DNA from: Ruegeria sp. HKCCD8929
GTDB taxonomy: Bacteria > Pseudomonadota > Alphaproteobacteria > Rhodobacterales > Rhodobacteraceae
DNA: 64,000 nucleotides
Reading direction: 5' to 3'
Assembly: GCF_013031405.1 (NCBI RefSeq)
Contig: NZ_WPZY01000014.1
Coordinates: 1 to 64,000 of the forward strand
The notes under the pieces are model-generated. The model was not told where the DNA came from, ran no database searches, and saw only the letters and a program-made list of their open reading frames with translations. Made by a program: the position numbers and the translations under genes. Of this stretch, positions 28,275-37,636 are shown piece by piece (positions within the stretch are counted from its first letter, which is position 1; every line of letters begins with the position of its first letter).

Positions 28275-30344
28275 TCAACGATCAAACAGGACCGGTGTTT
28301 CGCGCTTGTAGATACCGTTTTCAGGCTCGTGTCCGATCAGGCGGCGCGCCTGGGCGTGACCGGAAAAGACAGCGGCTTGAATAATGCCAGGCGCGAGACA
28401 GTCGCCAATTCCGGTGACATGATCACCCAGGCCCGGGAGTCGCGTCAGTTCGGCAAGCAATGAATCTTGCGGGCGCCTTGCACCTACGGTGATCAGGTGC
28501 TTACCCGAAATCGCGGGCATTATTTGCCCGGTATCAGATCTGGCGACCTCAAGTGCCGTCCCAGTCCACCGGCCAACCGTTGTGTTGGGGTACATTTGAA
28601 CACCAAGTTCGACCATTTCATCAAGCACACGCGGACTTTCCAATGTGTACCCCATCCATTCCGCAATCGACGGAAGCGGGCATACCAGATGGATCTCATG
28701 TCCTCTGGCCGCCAGGTGCCCGGCAAGCACATTGCCCATGTAATAATGGTCATCGTCATAAATGACGATTGGGCCGTCGAACTCCGCCCCTGCCATTACG
28801 TCATCGGGGGTTACCGCGTTTTCCACAAAACCTTCGATCGGGCTGAATCTTGTCGCGCCAACTCCGTCGTTGCGCCACTTGGCGCCTGTCGCCACGACGA
28901 TATTGTCCGCTTCAAAGTCGGCGACATCATTCGCGTCGATCTCACTTTCTGCGTAGAGCGAGACATTGCCCATCTGCTGCAACTGATACAGCCGATAGTC
29001 CTTGACCCTGCCCCAAGCCGACAACCCCTTGAGGCCGGATTCCTTTGAAACACGCCCCCCGAACTCCGAGGCGCGCTCGGCCACAGTGACCTCATGACCG
29101 GCCCTTGCAAGCGTCAGCGCGCACTCAAGCCCCGCGGGGCCGGAGCCGATGATCAGCGTTTTCTCCTTTTGGGGTGCCTGCGGAATGATTTCGGGGTGCC
29201 ATCCGCGTCGCCATTCCTGACTGATTGTCGGGTTCTGTGTACACATCAGCGGCACAGAATAGGCATCGGAAGAGACGCATACGTTGCAGCCTATGCATTC
29301 GCGGATGTCGTCAATCCGACCTTCCTTGATCTTGTTGGGCAGGAATGGGTCGGCGATGGACGGGCGCGACGCGCCGATCAAGTCGAAAACACCCTTTTTG
29401 ACAAGGCTGACCATGGCATCTGCTGATGTGTAGCGCCCAACCCCAACGACGGGTTTTGTAGTCACCTGCTTGACGTAAGAGGTGTATTTTTCCTGATGGC
29501 CCTCATCGTCAAACCTCGAGGTGCCGCTGTCTCGCGGCCAACTGGCGACGTTTACGTCCCAAAGATCGGGTATCTCGGCGAGGCTCTCGATCACCGCCCG
29601 AGCTTCGTTGTCGTAAGTGAGTGGGCTGCCAGACTTGAAATCGTGCGCCGGTATCCGCACCGCGACGGCGGCGTCACCCGCGACCGCTTCCATTGTGTCT
29701 TCCAAGACCTCGTGCAACAGGCGCAAACGGTTCTCAAACGAGCCACCATATTCATCCGCCCGTTGGTTGTACATCGGGTTCAGGAAGTGCCAGACCAGTG
29801 CCGCATCATGGGCCGCATAGACATAAACTATGTCATAGCCCGCCTCCTTGGACCGATACACCGCGCGCCTATGACTGTCGCGGAACGCCTTGATGTCCTC
29901 TTTGTCCATCGCCTTGGACTGAATCGGGTTTTGCGGTTTCAAGATCCGCATGGATGATGGCCCGAGAACAGGGGTCCCGGTGTCCATATTGCGCGCCCGG
30001 ATTCCCGTGTGGGCCAGTTCGACCGCAGTTATCGCACCGTGTTTCTTCACCCGCTCGACCATCAGCGCGTGGGATTTGATATCGGTGTCATCCCAGAACC
30101 GTTCCATCGGCAGGTTGGAGATATCCGAGGTCGGGTCGATCTCTGCCACCTGCATTGAGATCACACCCCACCCGCCTTCGGCCTTCATTTCCCGCATCCC
30201 AATAGAGCCGTTTGGCATCAAAGGACTGTGCCCCGTGGCGTGCGGGACAGAGTAAAAACGGTTCGGCGCCGTTACCGGTCCGATCTGAACCGGTTCAAAA
30301 AGGATGTCATAGCGCGGGTCACGCTTGTGGGCACCGCCGTCCAT
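28275..30344 (-). CDS. Trimethylamine-dehydrogenase-like FMN/4Fe-4S flavoprotein
   Basis: A 689-residue, three-part enzyme: an N-terminal Old Yellow Enzyme TIM barrel binding FMN, a 4Fe-4S site, and C-terminal FAD/NAD-type domains. The cluster Cys residues are C350, C353, C356 and C368 (ECIGCNVC then MCTQN). The TQN-to-RRGWHPE stretch closely matches trimethylamine and dimethylamine dehydrogenases, as does the YAAHD active-site block (Y176, H179). It probably oxidatively demethylates an N-methyl amine. The ATG at 30344 has a GGAGGAA ribosome-binding site. 2,4-dienoyl-CoA reductase is an alternative within the superfamily but fits the motifs less well. Confidence 0.8.
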   Translation of the reverse strand: MDGGAHKRDPRYDILFEPVQIGPVTAPNRFYSVPHATGHSPLMPNGSIGMREMKAEGGWGVISMQVAEIDPTSDISNLPMERFWDDTDIKSHALMVERVKKHGAITAVELAHTGIRARNMDTGTPVLGPSSMRILKPQNPIQSKAMDKEDIKAFRDSHRRAVYRSKEAGYDIVYVYAAHDAALVWHFLNPMYNQRADEYGGSFENRLRLLHEVLEDTMEAVAGDAAVAVRIPAHDFKSGSPLTYDNEARAVIESLAEIPDLWDVNVASWPRDSGTSRFDDEGHQEKYTSYVKQVTTKPVVGVGRYTSADAMVSLVKKGVFDLIGASRPSIADPFLPNKIKEGRIDDIRECIGCNVCVSSDAYSVPLMCTQNPTISQEWRRGWHPEIIPQAPQKEKTLIIGSGPAGLECALTLARAGHEVTVAERASEFGGRVSKESGLKGLSAWGRVKDYRLYQLQQMGNVSLYAESEIDANDVADFEADNIVVATGAKWRNDGVGATRFSPIEGFVENAVTPDDVMAGAEFDGPIVIYDDDHYYMGNVLAGHLAARGHEIHLVCPLPSIAEWMGYTLESPRVLDEMVELGVQMYPNTTVGRWTGTALEVARSDTGQIMPAISGKHLITVGARRPQDSLLAELTRLPGLGDHVTGIGDCLAPGIIQAAVFSGHAQARRLIGHEPENGIYKRETPVLFDR

Positions 30345-30345
30345 C

Positions 30346-31587
30346 CTACGTTCCTCCTGACTTGATCGTACCGTCAGCAACCCAGCCGTCGAAGATTTCC
30401 AGCGCCTTGTCGACAAACGGGCGATCATTGATATGGCAGTCGAGTTCGGTAAACAGGATTGGGTCCGTCATCTGCACACGCATCTCATCGCAGAATTCGG
30501 CAAAGGCGTCGGGATCGTGGGCTTCCTGCCCCTCGCGATCCCACTCCTCGATCCCCTGATTGGTCAGGATCACATGGGCCGGGGTGTCGGACGACTTGAT
30601 GCGTTTCGCCATCTCGCGCGCGGTTTCGCGGCGCTCTTCAGCGTTCAGCCCGGACGATTTTATCAACCGATTATGAGCATGGAACGGGCGATCCCTATAC
30701 TGGGCCGGGATTTCCTGCCAGCCAGCGAAGTCGATCAAATCGAGGCAACCGGGTGCGATGATTTGCGGAATGCCAGCGCGACCCGCATTGAGCATCCGAT
30801 CGTCACCTCCGTTGATGACAGATCCGGCCAGGAGGTTGCCAAGCTCCGGCAGCGCAAAATCCATCACACACCCAAAGCCCCCGTCGCGCGCAATGCTTTC
30901 GTAGGCCATCCCACCCATGCCCGTGGCGTGGAAAATCGCAACTTCAAAACCTCTGCTCTCCAGTTCGGGCTTCAGGGCCTTCATGTATTTCAGACAGGAA
31001 GACCCGAGCGAAGTCATCCCGACCGTCGGTCGTTCATTGCTGGGCGGTTCAACCGCGCGGGCGGCTCCCAGAACGGCGCCAGCGGCCTGGCTCAAGGATG
31101 ACTTGCAGACGGAATTCAGGCCATATAGCCCGCCCGCCCAAAGGATCATCTGGATATCCGCCGACAGTCGTTGCGGCTCGATCAGGGGAGAAAAGGACAC
31201 GGTCGACACGACATATTTCGGAACCCCGAGCGGTAGTGCCTGACAGATATCCAGGGCCGCATCGGTTCCCATGGTTCCGCCAAGGATGACCACGCCGTCG
31301 AACAGGCCGTCATCGAAGAGCTTGCGAGCCAAGGTACTGCCCCCCTTGGCCATGATTTGCATCGCGGTGTTCTCATCGCCACTGTCAATGGCGGCCTGAA
31401 TCGAACTACCGCCAGCCTCAGCCACATCGTGTTTGGAATAATCGGTTGGCCTTTCCGGATCGCCCAGAACCGAAATGTCCATGCTGAGCGCGCTACCACC
31501 TATCGCTCGGATCCGTTCGACCATATAGTCGAGTTCGTCGTTTTTGGTGTCGTAGGTGCCCACGACCAGAATCGTCTTTTCGGACAT
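30346..31587 (-). CDS. Tm-1-like/UPF0261 ATP-binding protein
   Basis: A 413-residue protein beginning EKTILVVGTYDTKNDELDYM, the opening of the UPF0261 (Tm-1 N-terminal) family, with the conserved GGTMGTDAALDICQALPLG and DFALPELGN blocks. Related plant Tm-1 proteins bind ATP; the bacterial role is not established. It ends one base before the TMADH-like start and begins 28 bp after the DMGDH-like stop, so it is embedded in the demethylation operon. Confidence 0.85.
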   Translation of the reverse strand: MSEKTILVVGTYDTKNDELDYMVERIRAIGGSALSMDISVLGDPERPTDYSKHDVAEAGGSSIQAAIDSGDENTAMQIMAKGGSTLARKLFDDGLFDGVVILGGTMGTDAALDICQALPLGVPKYVVSTVSFSPLIEPQRLSADIQMILWAGGLYGLNSVCKSSLSQAAGAVLGAARAVEPPSNERPTVGMTSLGSSCLKYMKALKPELESRGFEVAIFHATGMGGMAYESIARDGGFGCVMDFALPELGNLLAGSVINGGDDRMLNAGRAGIPQIIAPGCLDLIDFAGWQEIPAQYRDRPFHAHNRLIKSSGLNAEERRETAREMAKRIKSSDTPAHVILTNQGIEEWDREGQEAHDPDAFAEFCDEMRVQMTDPILFTELDCHINDRPFVDKALEIFDGWVADGTIKSGGT

Positions 31588-31615
31588 TTGTTATCCTCCC
31601 TGTTGTGCTTTTGGC

Positions 31616-34081
31616 TCAGCTGCGCATGATCTCGCCCTTTGGATCGTAGAATGGCCCAAGCCGCGCTTCGATCGGGTACATCTGCCCGGCGATCTGAACC
31701 TCGAAACCGCCTTCGTCGATCCAGGCTTTGGGCGCGCCGCCTTCCTTTTCGAGGGTGGCCAATCCGACCATGGCCCCCAGCCGGAAACCCCAGTCGCCCG
31801 AGGTGACATGGCCCACAATCTCGCCCCCCTTCCAGATCGGCTCGTTGTGGATCAGGTAGGGTCCATCTTCCGCGGTCAGCCCCGGCACTTTGACCGAAAC
31901 CATGCGGTGTTTGTAAGCCGGGCCTTCTTCTTCCTTCTGTTGTGCAAGGCGAGCCTTGCCCAGGAAATTGTCTTCCTTGTCGAGCTTCACAGCAAAGCCG
32001 AGACCTGTCTCATAGGGCGTATCCTCTTCGGCAATATCATGGCCGAAATGGCGGAAACCCTTTTCAAGACGGCAGGAGTTCATTGCAAACATGCCCATAT
32101 GGCGCAGCCCGTGAGGCGCGCCAGCCACAAGCAAGGCCTCATAGACGCCAACCGTGAACTCGGTCGGGAACATCATCTCGAAACCAAGCTCGCCCAAGAA
32201 CGACCGGCGGATCACCCAACCTCGCGCATATGCGACGTCCATCGCGCGCGCCGCGCCGAACGGGAAGGCCTCGTTCGACACATCATCAGTACTCAGCGAT
32301 TGCAGGATCTCCCGCGATTTGGGTCCATGCAACGTCAGCAGGCAATAGGCCGAGGTCGCATCGAAGACTTCGAAATTCCATGATGGATCGGCATGGGCCT
32401 TGATCCAGTATTGGTCCCGTATCTGGCTTGGATGACCGGTCACCACCATGAAGCTTTGCGGTGCGATACGTGTGACGGTCACATCCGCCTCGATCCCGCC
32501 ATTGCTGTTGAGGAACTGCGTGTAGACAGAGTTGCCGACATCGACATCCATCTGCGCTCCGCACACATGATTTAACGCGCGCGCCGCATCCGGCCCTTGC
32601 ACCAGAATCTTCGCATACATCGACTGGTCCAGGATCACAGCCGCATCGCGCGCCGCGAGGCATTCTTGCTTGACCTGCTCTGACCAGGGCTTCCAACCGA
32701 GCGATGGGCTATCCGGCCAAGTCGGGTTCCCGGCATCATAATACATCGGAACTTCCCAACCGATACGTTCGGCCATGACTGCGCCAGCTTCCTTAAACTC
32801 GCGATGCAGCGGAACCCTGCGCACGCCACGGGCTGAATTGACTTGTCGACCCGCCCAGGCAATGCCGTAGTGGAAGCCGACACTTTCGGCCGCACGTTCC
32901 TGATTGTAGCGGGTGTTGGCTTGGAAGGGATGCGCCCGGGCGGCCAAGAGAGGCCCCATGGACCGCGACGGCATGCCCTCGATCATCCATTCGGCCATTG
33001 TAAGGCCAGCACCGCCCGAGTTCAGGATGCCGTTTGAATTCATGCCTGTTGCAAGGAACACGCCCTGCAACTCCGGCGCCGGCCCCATATAGGGACGGCC
33101 ATCCGGTGTGAAACTCTCCGGACCGCAAAAAAAGGTCTGGATCCCCATATTCTCCAGCGACGGCATCCGCGCGAACATGCGCATCAGGTCCTCCTCGACA
33201 TGCTCCATGTCGAAAGGAAGCTCGTCGAACTCGAAGTCTTCCGGGATACCATCCTGTGCCCAAGCCTTGCCCTGCGCTTCGAACCCACCAATCAGGATTT
33301 TGCCCGCGTCCTCTTTCCAATAGTTCCGCTCTTCAATGATGTTTAGGATCGGCTGGTCAGATGTCAGGCCGTCGACTGGTTCCGTCACGATGTAGAAATG
33401 CTCGGCCGCATGGAGGGGAACCGTGATGCCATGTGCCTTACCGAAGAGGTGAGACCACATCCCCCCGGCCAGCAACACCTGTTTCGTCGCGATGGTGCCC
33501 CTGTCGGTCGCAACACCCGCGACCTTGCCGTTACGAATTTCGAGGTTCTCGACTTTGGTTTCCTCAAAAACCTGAGCGCCCTTTTGACGGGCGCCCTTGG
33601 ACAGAGCAACGGTCACATCCAGTGGATTTACCTGGCCGTTGGACGGCACAAACAAGCCCGATTTCACATCGTCGATGACGAGGGCGGGCCAGTACTCTTT
33701 CACCTCCTGAGGCGAGAGCACTTGGCTTGGGATGCCCATCCGTGCCGCATGGTCATGCTGACGTAAAAGTTGCTCGTGCCGAACATCGCTGAGCGAAATG
33801 TTGATCGTGCCGTTCTGCTTGTAACCCGTGCCTTGCCCAGTTTCCTCTTCGAGATCACGAAACAGGCGCGCAGTGTATTTGCCCAGCTCCGTCTGCGAAT
33901 TGCTGTCGCGCAATTGGCCCACGATACCCGCCGCGTGCCAAGTCGTACCACTTGCGATCTTGCGCCGCTCGATCAACACAGCAGGCACACCGCGATGGGC
34001 AAGGTGGTAAAGCGTCGACATGCCGATGATGCCGCCGCCGATGATCACGACCGGAGCCGATTGCGGAAGGGGTTTGCTCAT
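31616..34081 (-). CDS. Dimethylglycine/sarcosine dehydrogenase-like flavoprotein with GcvT domain
   Basis: An 821-residue fusion. The N-terminal DAO-type FAD domain has a GGGIIG nucleotide motif (residues 15-20) and TTWHAAG with H49, the position that covalently holds FAD in dimethylglycine dehydrogenase. The C-terminal half (from about residue 430) is a GcvT-like aminomethyltransferase fold, expected to pass the released one-carbon unit to tetrahydrofolate. It would demethylate a secondary or tertiary N-methyl amine. It is co-directional with a class III aminotransferase 13 bp upstream. Confidence 0.85.
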   Translation of the reverse strand: MSKPLPQSAPVVIIGGGIIGMSTLYHLAHRGVPAVLIERRKIASGTTWHAAGIVGQLRDSNSQTELGKYTARLFRDLEEETGQGTGYKQNGTINISLSDVRHEQLLRQHDHAARMGIPSQVLSPQEVKEYWPALVIDDVKSGLFVPSNGQVNPLDVTVALSKGARQKGAQVFEETKVENLEIRNGKVAGVATDRGTIATKQVLLAGGMWSHLFGKAHGITVPLHAAEHFYIVTEPVDGLTSDQPILNIIEERNYWKEDAGKILIGGFEAQGKAWAQDGIPEDFEFDELPFDMEHVEEDLMRMFARMPSLENMGIQTFFCGPESFTPDGRPYMGPAPELQGVFLATGMNSNGILNSGGAGLTMAEWMIEGMPSRSMGPLLAARAHPFQANTRYNQERAAESVGFHYGIAWAGRQVNSARGVRRVPLHREFKEAGAVMAERIGWEVPMYYDAGNPTWPDSPSLGWKPWSEQVKQECLAARDAAVILDQSMYAKILVQGPDAARALNHVCGAQMDVDVGNSVYTQFLNSNGGIEADVTVTRIAPQSFMVVTGHPSQIRDQYWIKAHADPSWNFEVFDATSAYCLLTLHGPKSREILQSLSTDDVSNEAFPFGAARAMDVAYARGWVIRRSFLGELGFEMMFPTEFTVGVYEALLVAGAPHGLRHMGMFAMNSCRLEKGFRHFGHDIAEEDTPYETGLGFAVKLDKEDNFLGKARLAQQKEEEGPAYKHRMVSVKVPGLTAEDGPYLIHNEPIWKGGEIVGHVTSGDWGFRLGAMVGLATLEKEGGAPKAWIDEGGFEVQIAGQMYPIEARLGPFYDPKGEIMRS

Positions 34082-34094
34082 AGTGATTTCTCCG

Positions 34095-35447
34095 TCAGGC
34101 TGCCGCCAAGCCGATATCGAGCGCGAAGAGGACTTGCCTCACGTCATCTGCGGTCAATACCAATGGTGGGGACAAAATGAGATTGGGACCCGATACGCGG
34201 ACCATCACGCCATTGGCGTGGGTTGTGTCGAAGACCTGCTTGATCCGCGCCGCGTCCAAAGGTTTTTTCTTTTCGCGGTCAGACACCAGCTCAAGTGCAT
34301 TCATCAGGCCTTCACCACCGCGCACGTCGCCGACTATCTCATGCTTGGCTTTCAGGGCCTCGAGACCCGCCATCATTTCTTTCCCCCGCGCAGCGGCGTT
34401 GTCCTTGACATTCAGGCGCTGGATTTCCTTCAGGCAGGCGATGGCTGCCGCGGCCCCGACCGGATGTCCGGAATAGGTGTAGCCGCTGGCGATATTGGCT
34501 TTGCCGGTGTCATCCTTTTCAAAGGCTTCGGTCAGGTGGTCGGCGATCATGACCGCGCCGAATGGGAAATAACCGTTAGTAATCGCCTTGGCGGTCACTG
34601 CGAAATCCGGCTTTACCCCCCAATGGCGAGAACCGGACCAAGACCCGGTCCGCCCATAGGCGGTGATCACCTCATCCGCGATCAAAAGGATACCGTTGCG
34701 GTCGCAGATATCCCGCACGCCGGGCATGAAACTTTCATGAGGGGGGATCACGCCCCCCGCCCCAAGAACCGGCTCCATGATGAAAGCGGCAATGGTCTCG
34801 GCCCCCTGAAATGCGATCTCATCTTCCAGGGCCGAAAGGCAAAGTTGAGCGAGCCGCTCTGGGTCAGTCTCGTTGAACGGGTTGCGATAGGTGTAGGGGG
34901 CCGGAATGTGAAAGCAGCCAGGCAGCAACGGTTCGTACTGCTTGCGGAAATTCGAGTTGCCATTGACGGAGGCACCGCCGGTGTGGGTGCCGTGGTAGCC
35001 CTTTTTGAGGCTCAAATACTTGGTCCGGCCCGCCTCGCCGCGGACTTTGTGATACTGCCGCGCAAGGCGCAGAGCGATCTCGATGCCGTCCGAGCCGCCT
35101 GAGGTAAAGAACGCACGGCTCAACCCATCGGGTTCGAAAAACTCCTGCAACATGTAGCTGAGTTCGATCACCGCATCGTTGGAGGTCCCTCGAAAGGTCG
35201 AGTAATAGGGCAGTTGCTCAAGCTGCGCGGCAATCGCCTTCTTCACCGGGTCGCAGGAGTACCCAAGGTTCACGTTCCAGAGCCCGCCCACCGCGTCGAT
35301 GGTCTCGTTGCCGTCTACATCGACGATGCGCACGCCCTTGCCGCCGGTGATGATCTTGGGAGGATTGGCCAGACTGTCGGCAGGATGTGCCATCGGGTGC
35401 CACATGTAACGGGCGTTGTTTTCTTTCAGAAAATTGTCGTCCTTCAT
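34095..35447 (-). CDS. Class III (omega) aminotransferase
   Basis: A 450-residue PLP aminotransferase of the aspartate aminotransferase fold type I, class III. The PLP Lys lies in VTAKAITNGYFPFG and the cofactor Asp in LLIADEVITAYGRTG. It resembles omega-amino acid:pyruvate aminotransferases (beta-alanine, taurine or putrescine type). It would convert a primary amine left after demethylation into an aldehyde or keto acid. Its start overlaps the stop of the short HAD gene upstream by 4 bp. Confidence 0.88.
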   Translation of the reverse strand: MKDDNFLKENNARYMWHPMAHPADSLANPPKIITGGKGVRIVDVDGNETIDAVGGLWNVNLGYSCDPVKKAIAAQLEQLPYYSTFRGTSNDAVIELSYMLQEFFEPDGLSRAFFTSGGSDGIEIALRLARQYHKVRGEAGRTKYLSLKKGYHGTHTGGASVNGNSNFRKQYEPLLPGCFHIPAPYTYRNPFNETDPERLAQLCLSALEDEIAFQGAETIAAFIMEPVLGAGGVIPPHESFMPGVRDICDRNGILLIADEVITAYGRTGSWSGSRHWGVKPDFAVTAKAITNGYFPFGAVMIADHLTEAFEKDDTGKANIASGYTYSGHPVGAAAAIACLKEIQRLNVKDNAAARGKEMMAGLEALKAKHEIVGDVRGGEGLMNALELVSDREKKKPLDAARIKQVFDTTHANGVMVRVSGPNLILSPPLVLTADDVRQVLFALDIGLAAA

Positions 35448-35737
35448 CCTGCTATCCTCTCTTCCAGCCCAAGCGGGCGTTCGGCCTCAGCAAAGCTCTG
35501 CCCCGGGTTCATCACATCAAAATGCACGGTGGTCATGCCGACGGCCCGCGCGCCATCAATGCCGCGGCGCTGATCGTCCTCAAAGACGCAGCCCTCTGCC
35601 GGCAAACCAAGCCTGCCGACAAGGCTTTCATAGGCGGCGGGTTTCAGCGTCTCAGTGTGATCATGCGTCGCGGAGTGCGTTTTCGAGATGACACCACCAA
35701 TATCCAGAACCAGGGATTTTGCGCGATCGGAACTCAT
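35444..35737 (-). pseudogene. Internally deleted HAD-family hydrolase
   Basis: Only 97 residues, against roughly 200-230 for the family. The N-terminus keeps the first HAD motif in modified form (SLVLDIGGVISKT). It is followed almost at once by TLKPAAYESLVGRLG and the fourth motif CVFEDDQRRGIDGARAVGM. Motif II and the whole cap domain are missing, joined in frame. It still overlaps the aminotransferase start as a coupled gene would. Either a decayed gene or a minimal protein; no enzyme activity is expected. Confidence 0.7.
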
Positions 35738-36072
35738 CTGCGGCCCTCGAAACCGCTTCGAGACCGCTCAGTATTGCTCAGAAAGCCAACGGCGATTCGC
35801 GAATTTGAATATCTTGCGCGATCATGATGTGGGGCCCTGCAGGCCTTTCTCCCTGAGATTTGGCGCAAACCCAAAAATCCCCCGGAGAACAAAAAACTAG
35901 GTTTTGCAACGAGTTCCATGTGTCTGCCGGCTCCTCTCACTGCATTTGAGCTGCGTGTGACCGACGATTTGCGCGTCGATGACCTTTCTCCATCGTTGAC
36001 AGAAGTTCATTTCTAGATCAATCTATTTTACACCGATGGTGCAAATAGTGTACCTCTGACAGGGAGACTAGA
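35738..36072. other. Divergent promoter region between the demethylation operon and the TctC operon
   Basis: 335 bp without a supported gene. It must carry promoters for both directions. A TTGACA hexamer at 35996-36001 points to the tctC side, without a clear -10. An imperfect dyad lies at 36024-36047, with CACC/GGTG inner arms and TATTT/AAATA outer arms, immediately before the tctC ribosome-binding site, and is a candidate operator. Confidence 0.45.
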
Positions 36073-37008
36073 ATGAAAAAGACACTGATCGCTGTTGCCG
36101 CAGCGCTCGCGGCGCTGACGCCGGGACTTGCCGTGGCTGAGTATCCTGAGAAGCCGGTTGAGTTTGTGGTGCCGTGGCCTCCGGGTGACGCAGAGGACGT
36201 ACTGACGCGGATGATCGCGGAAGACTTCCAAACCAAATACGGCGTGCCGGCAGCTGTGGTGAACAAGCCAGGTGGCGGCGGTGGCCCTTTCCCGGGCGCT
36301 GTCGAAGTCGCAAAGGCACCGGCTGACGGGTACACCGTCGGGTCGTTCATTCTCGCCGTGCCGGTCATCGGCCCCAATATCGGAATTCCAGAATTGAACC
36401 CGAACCCGTTTGAGCCACTGGGTGCGTTTCTGACCTATCCGTTTGTGATCGTGTCGAGCAAGAATTCTCCCTACTCCAGCATCGACGAGCTTGCCGCCCA
36501 TGCGCAGGACAATGACGTTGTGCTCGGCCATTTTGGGGCGCCGCTGATCCCGACAAAGGTGACCTTTGCGCTGGCACAGCAAAAAGGCTTTTCCTTCGCT
36601 GCGGACGCTGCGTTTGACATTCTTGACTGCAACTCCCTGGCTTCTGGCGATGTAGATGTCATGAACACCACACTGCAGTTGGTTTTGCCCTGTCTCGATG
36701 ACATCAACGTTCTGGCGTCCATCGGGGGTGAACGCATCGGTCTGACACCGGAGACGCCGACCGTCGGCGAGCTGGATCCGAGCCTGACCCTGTCTTTGTG
36801 GAACGGCCTCTTCGTGCACAAGGACACGCCAGCCGATGTGCGCGAGAAAATCATCGCGGTTGCTCAGGAGACTATGGCGTCCGAACGGGCGCAGGACTTC
36901 ATGGCGAAGACGGGTGCACTTGTGTACTGGCAAAATGCCGAGGATACGGCCGCACAGATTGAAGCGGATGCCGAGGCACTGGCCAATATCAACGCGATGC
37001 TGGAGTGA
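36073..37008 (+). CDS. tctC: TctC-family periplasmic binding protein of a TTT importer
   Basis: A 311-residue secreted receptor: the signal peptide ends near residue 22 (GLAVAEYP), then the Bug/TctC fold (EFVVPWPPGDAEDVLTRMIA, VVNKPGGGG). The ligand loop reads PPGDAED, whereas carboxylate binders generally have PGG-type loops, so the ligand may carry a positive charge. It begins an operon with tctB and tctA, then an aldehyde dehydrogenase, regulator, phospho-lyase and kinase. The symbol follows the family, not a proven substrate. Confidence 0.88.
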   Translation: MKKTLIAVAAALAALTPGLAVAEYPEKPVEFVVPWPPGDAEDVLTRMIAEDFQTKYGVPAAVVNKPGGGGGPFPGAVEVAKAPADGYTVGSFILAVPVIGPNIGIPELNPNPFEPLGAFLTYPFVIVSSKNSPYSSIDELAAHAQDNDVVLGHFGAPLIPTKVTFALAQQKGFSFAADAAFDILDCNSLASGDVDVMNTTLQLVLPCLDDINVLASIGGERIGLTPETPTVGELDPSLTLSLWNGLFVHKDTPADVREKIIAVAQETMASERAQDFMAKTGALVYWQNAEDTAAQIEADAEALANINAMLE

Positions 37009-37086
37009 TCTGGACATCCTCAGGCACTACGGCGGGCTGACCGGCCCGCCGCATCACGATGTCGGCCAGGGCCTAGGGAGGGGCAG

Positions 37087-37626
37087 ATGATCAAAGCACA
37101 AACACTACAGGACCTGTTCAAACGCTATCGCCGGCCCGGCGATTTGTTTTACAGCTGCGTTTGCCTCGCCTTCAGCCTGTTTCTGGCCGTCAACCTGTCG
37201 TCCCAGACAACCTGGGCCTCGGGTACCAAGCTTCTGGCACAACCGGCATTCTGGCCCTATGCGGCAGTGATCACGATGGTGGGCTGTTCCACCTTGCACC
37301 TGATTTCCAGTTTCGTGTCACCAAAGCTCGATGGACGCTGGCAAGAGATCGGGTTCTGGTTCAAATCGGTCGAATTTGCCGGGTGGTTCATGATCTATGT
37401 GATCATCGTCCCGCAGCTTGGGTACTTTCCAACCACGATCATCTTCTCGGTCGCATTGTCGTATCGCCTCGGCTATCGCAGCACTAAGTTCCTGGGCTCC
37501 GCCGCACTTTTCGGCGCGGTTGTTGTCATCGTTTTCAAGTCATTCCTGCAAGTGAAGGTGCCGGGGGGCGCTGTCTACGAATATCTCCCGAACGGGCTTC
37601 GCTCATTCTTCCTGACGTATCTCTAG
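37087..37626 (+). CDS. tctB: TctB-family small permease subunit
   Basis: A 179-residue protein with about four membrane segments, typical of TctB. It starts after an AGGGGC-like ribosome-binding site (37078-37083) and ends 10 bp before tctA. It supports the large TctA subunit in sodium- or proton-driven import of the TctC ligand. Little sequence conservation is expected in this subunit, so its identity rests on size, topology and position. Confidence 0.85.
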   Translation: MIKAQTLQDLFKRYRRPGDLFYSCVCLAFSLFLAVNLSSQTTWASGTKLLAQPAFWPYAAVITMVGCSTLHLISSFVSPKLDGRWQEIGFWFKSVEFAGWFMIYVIIVPQLGYFPTTIIFSVALSYRLGYRSTKFLGSAALFGAVVVIVFKSFLQVKVPGGAVYEYLPNGLRSFFLTYL

Positions 37627-37636
37627 GAGCGCAAGC

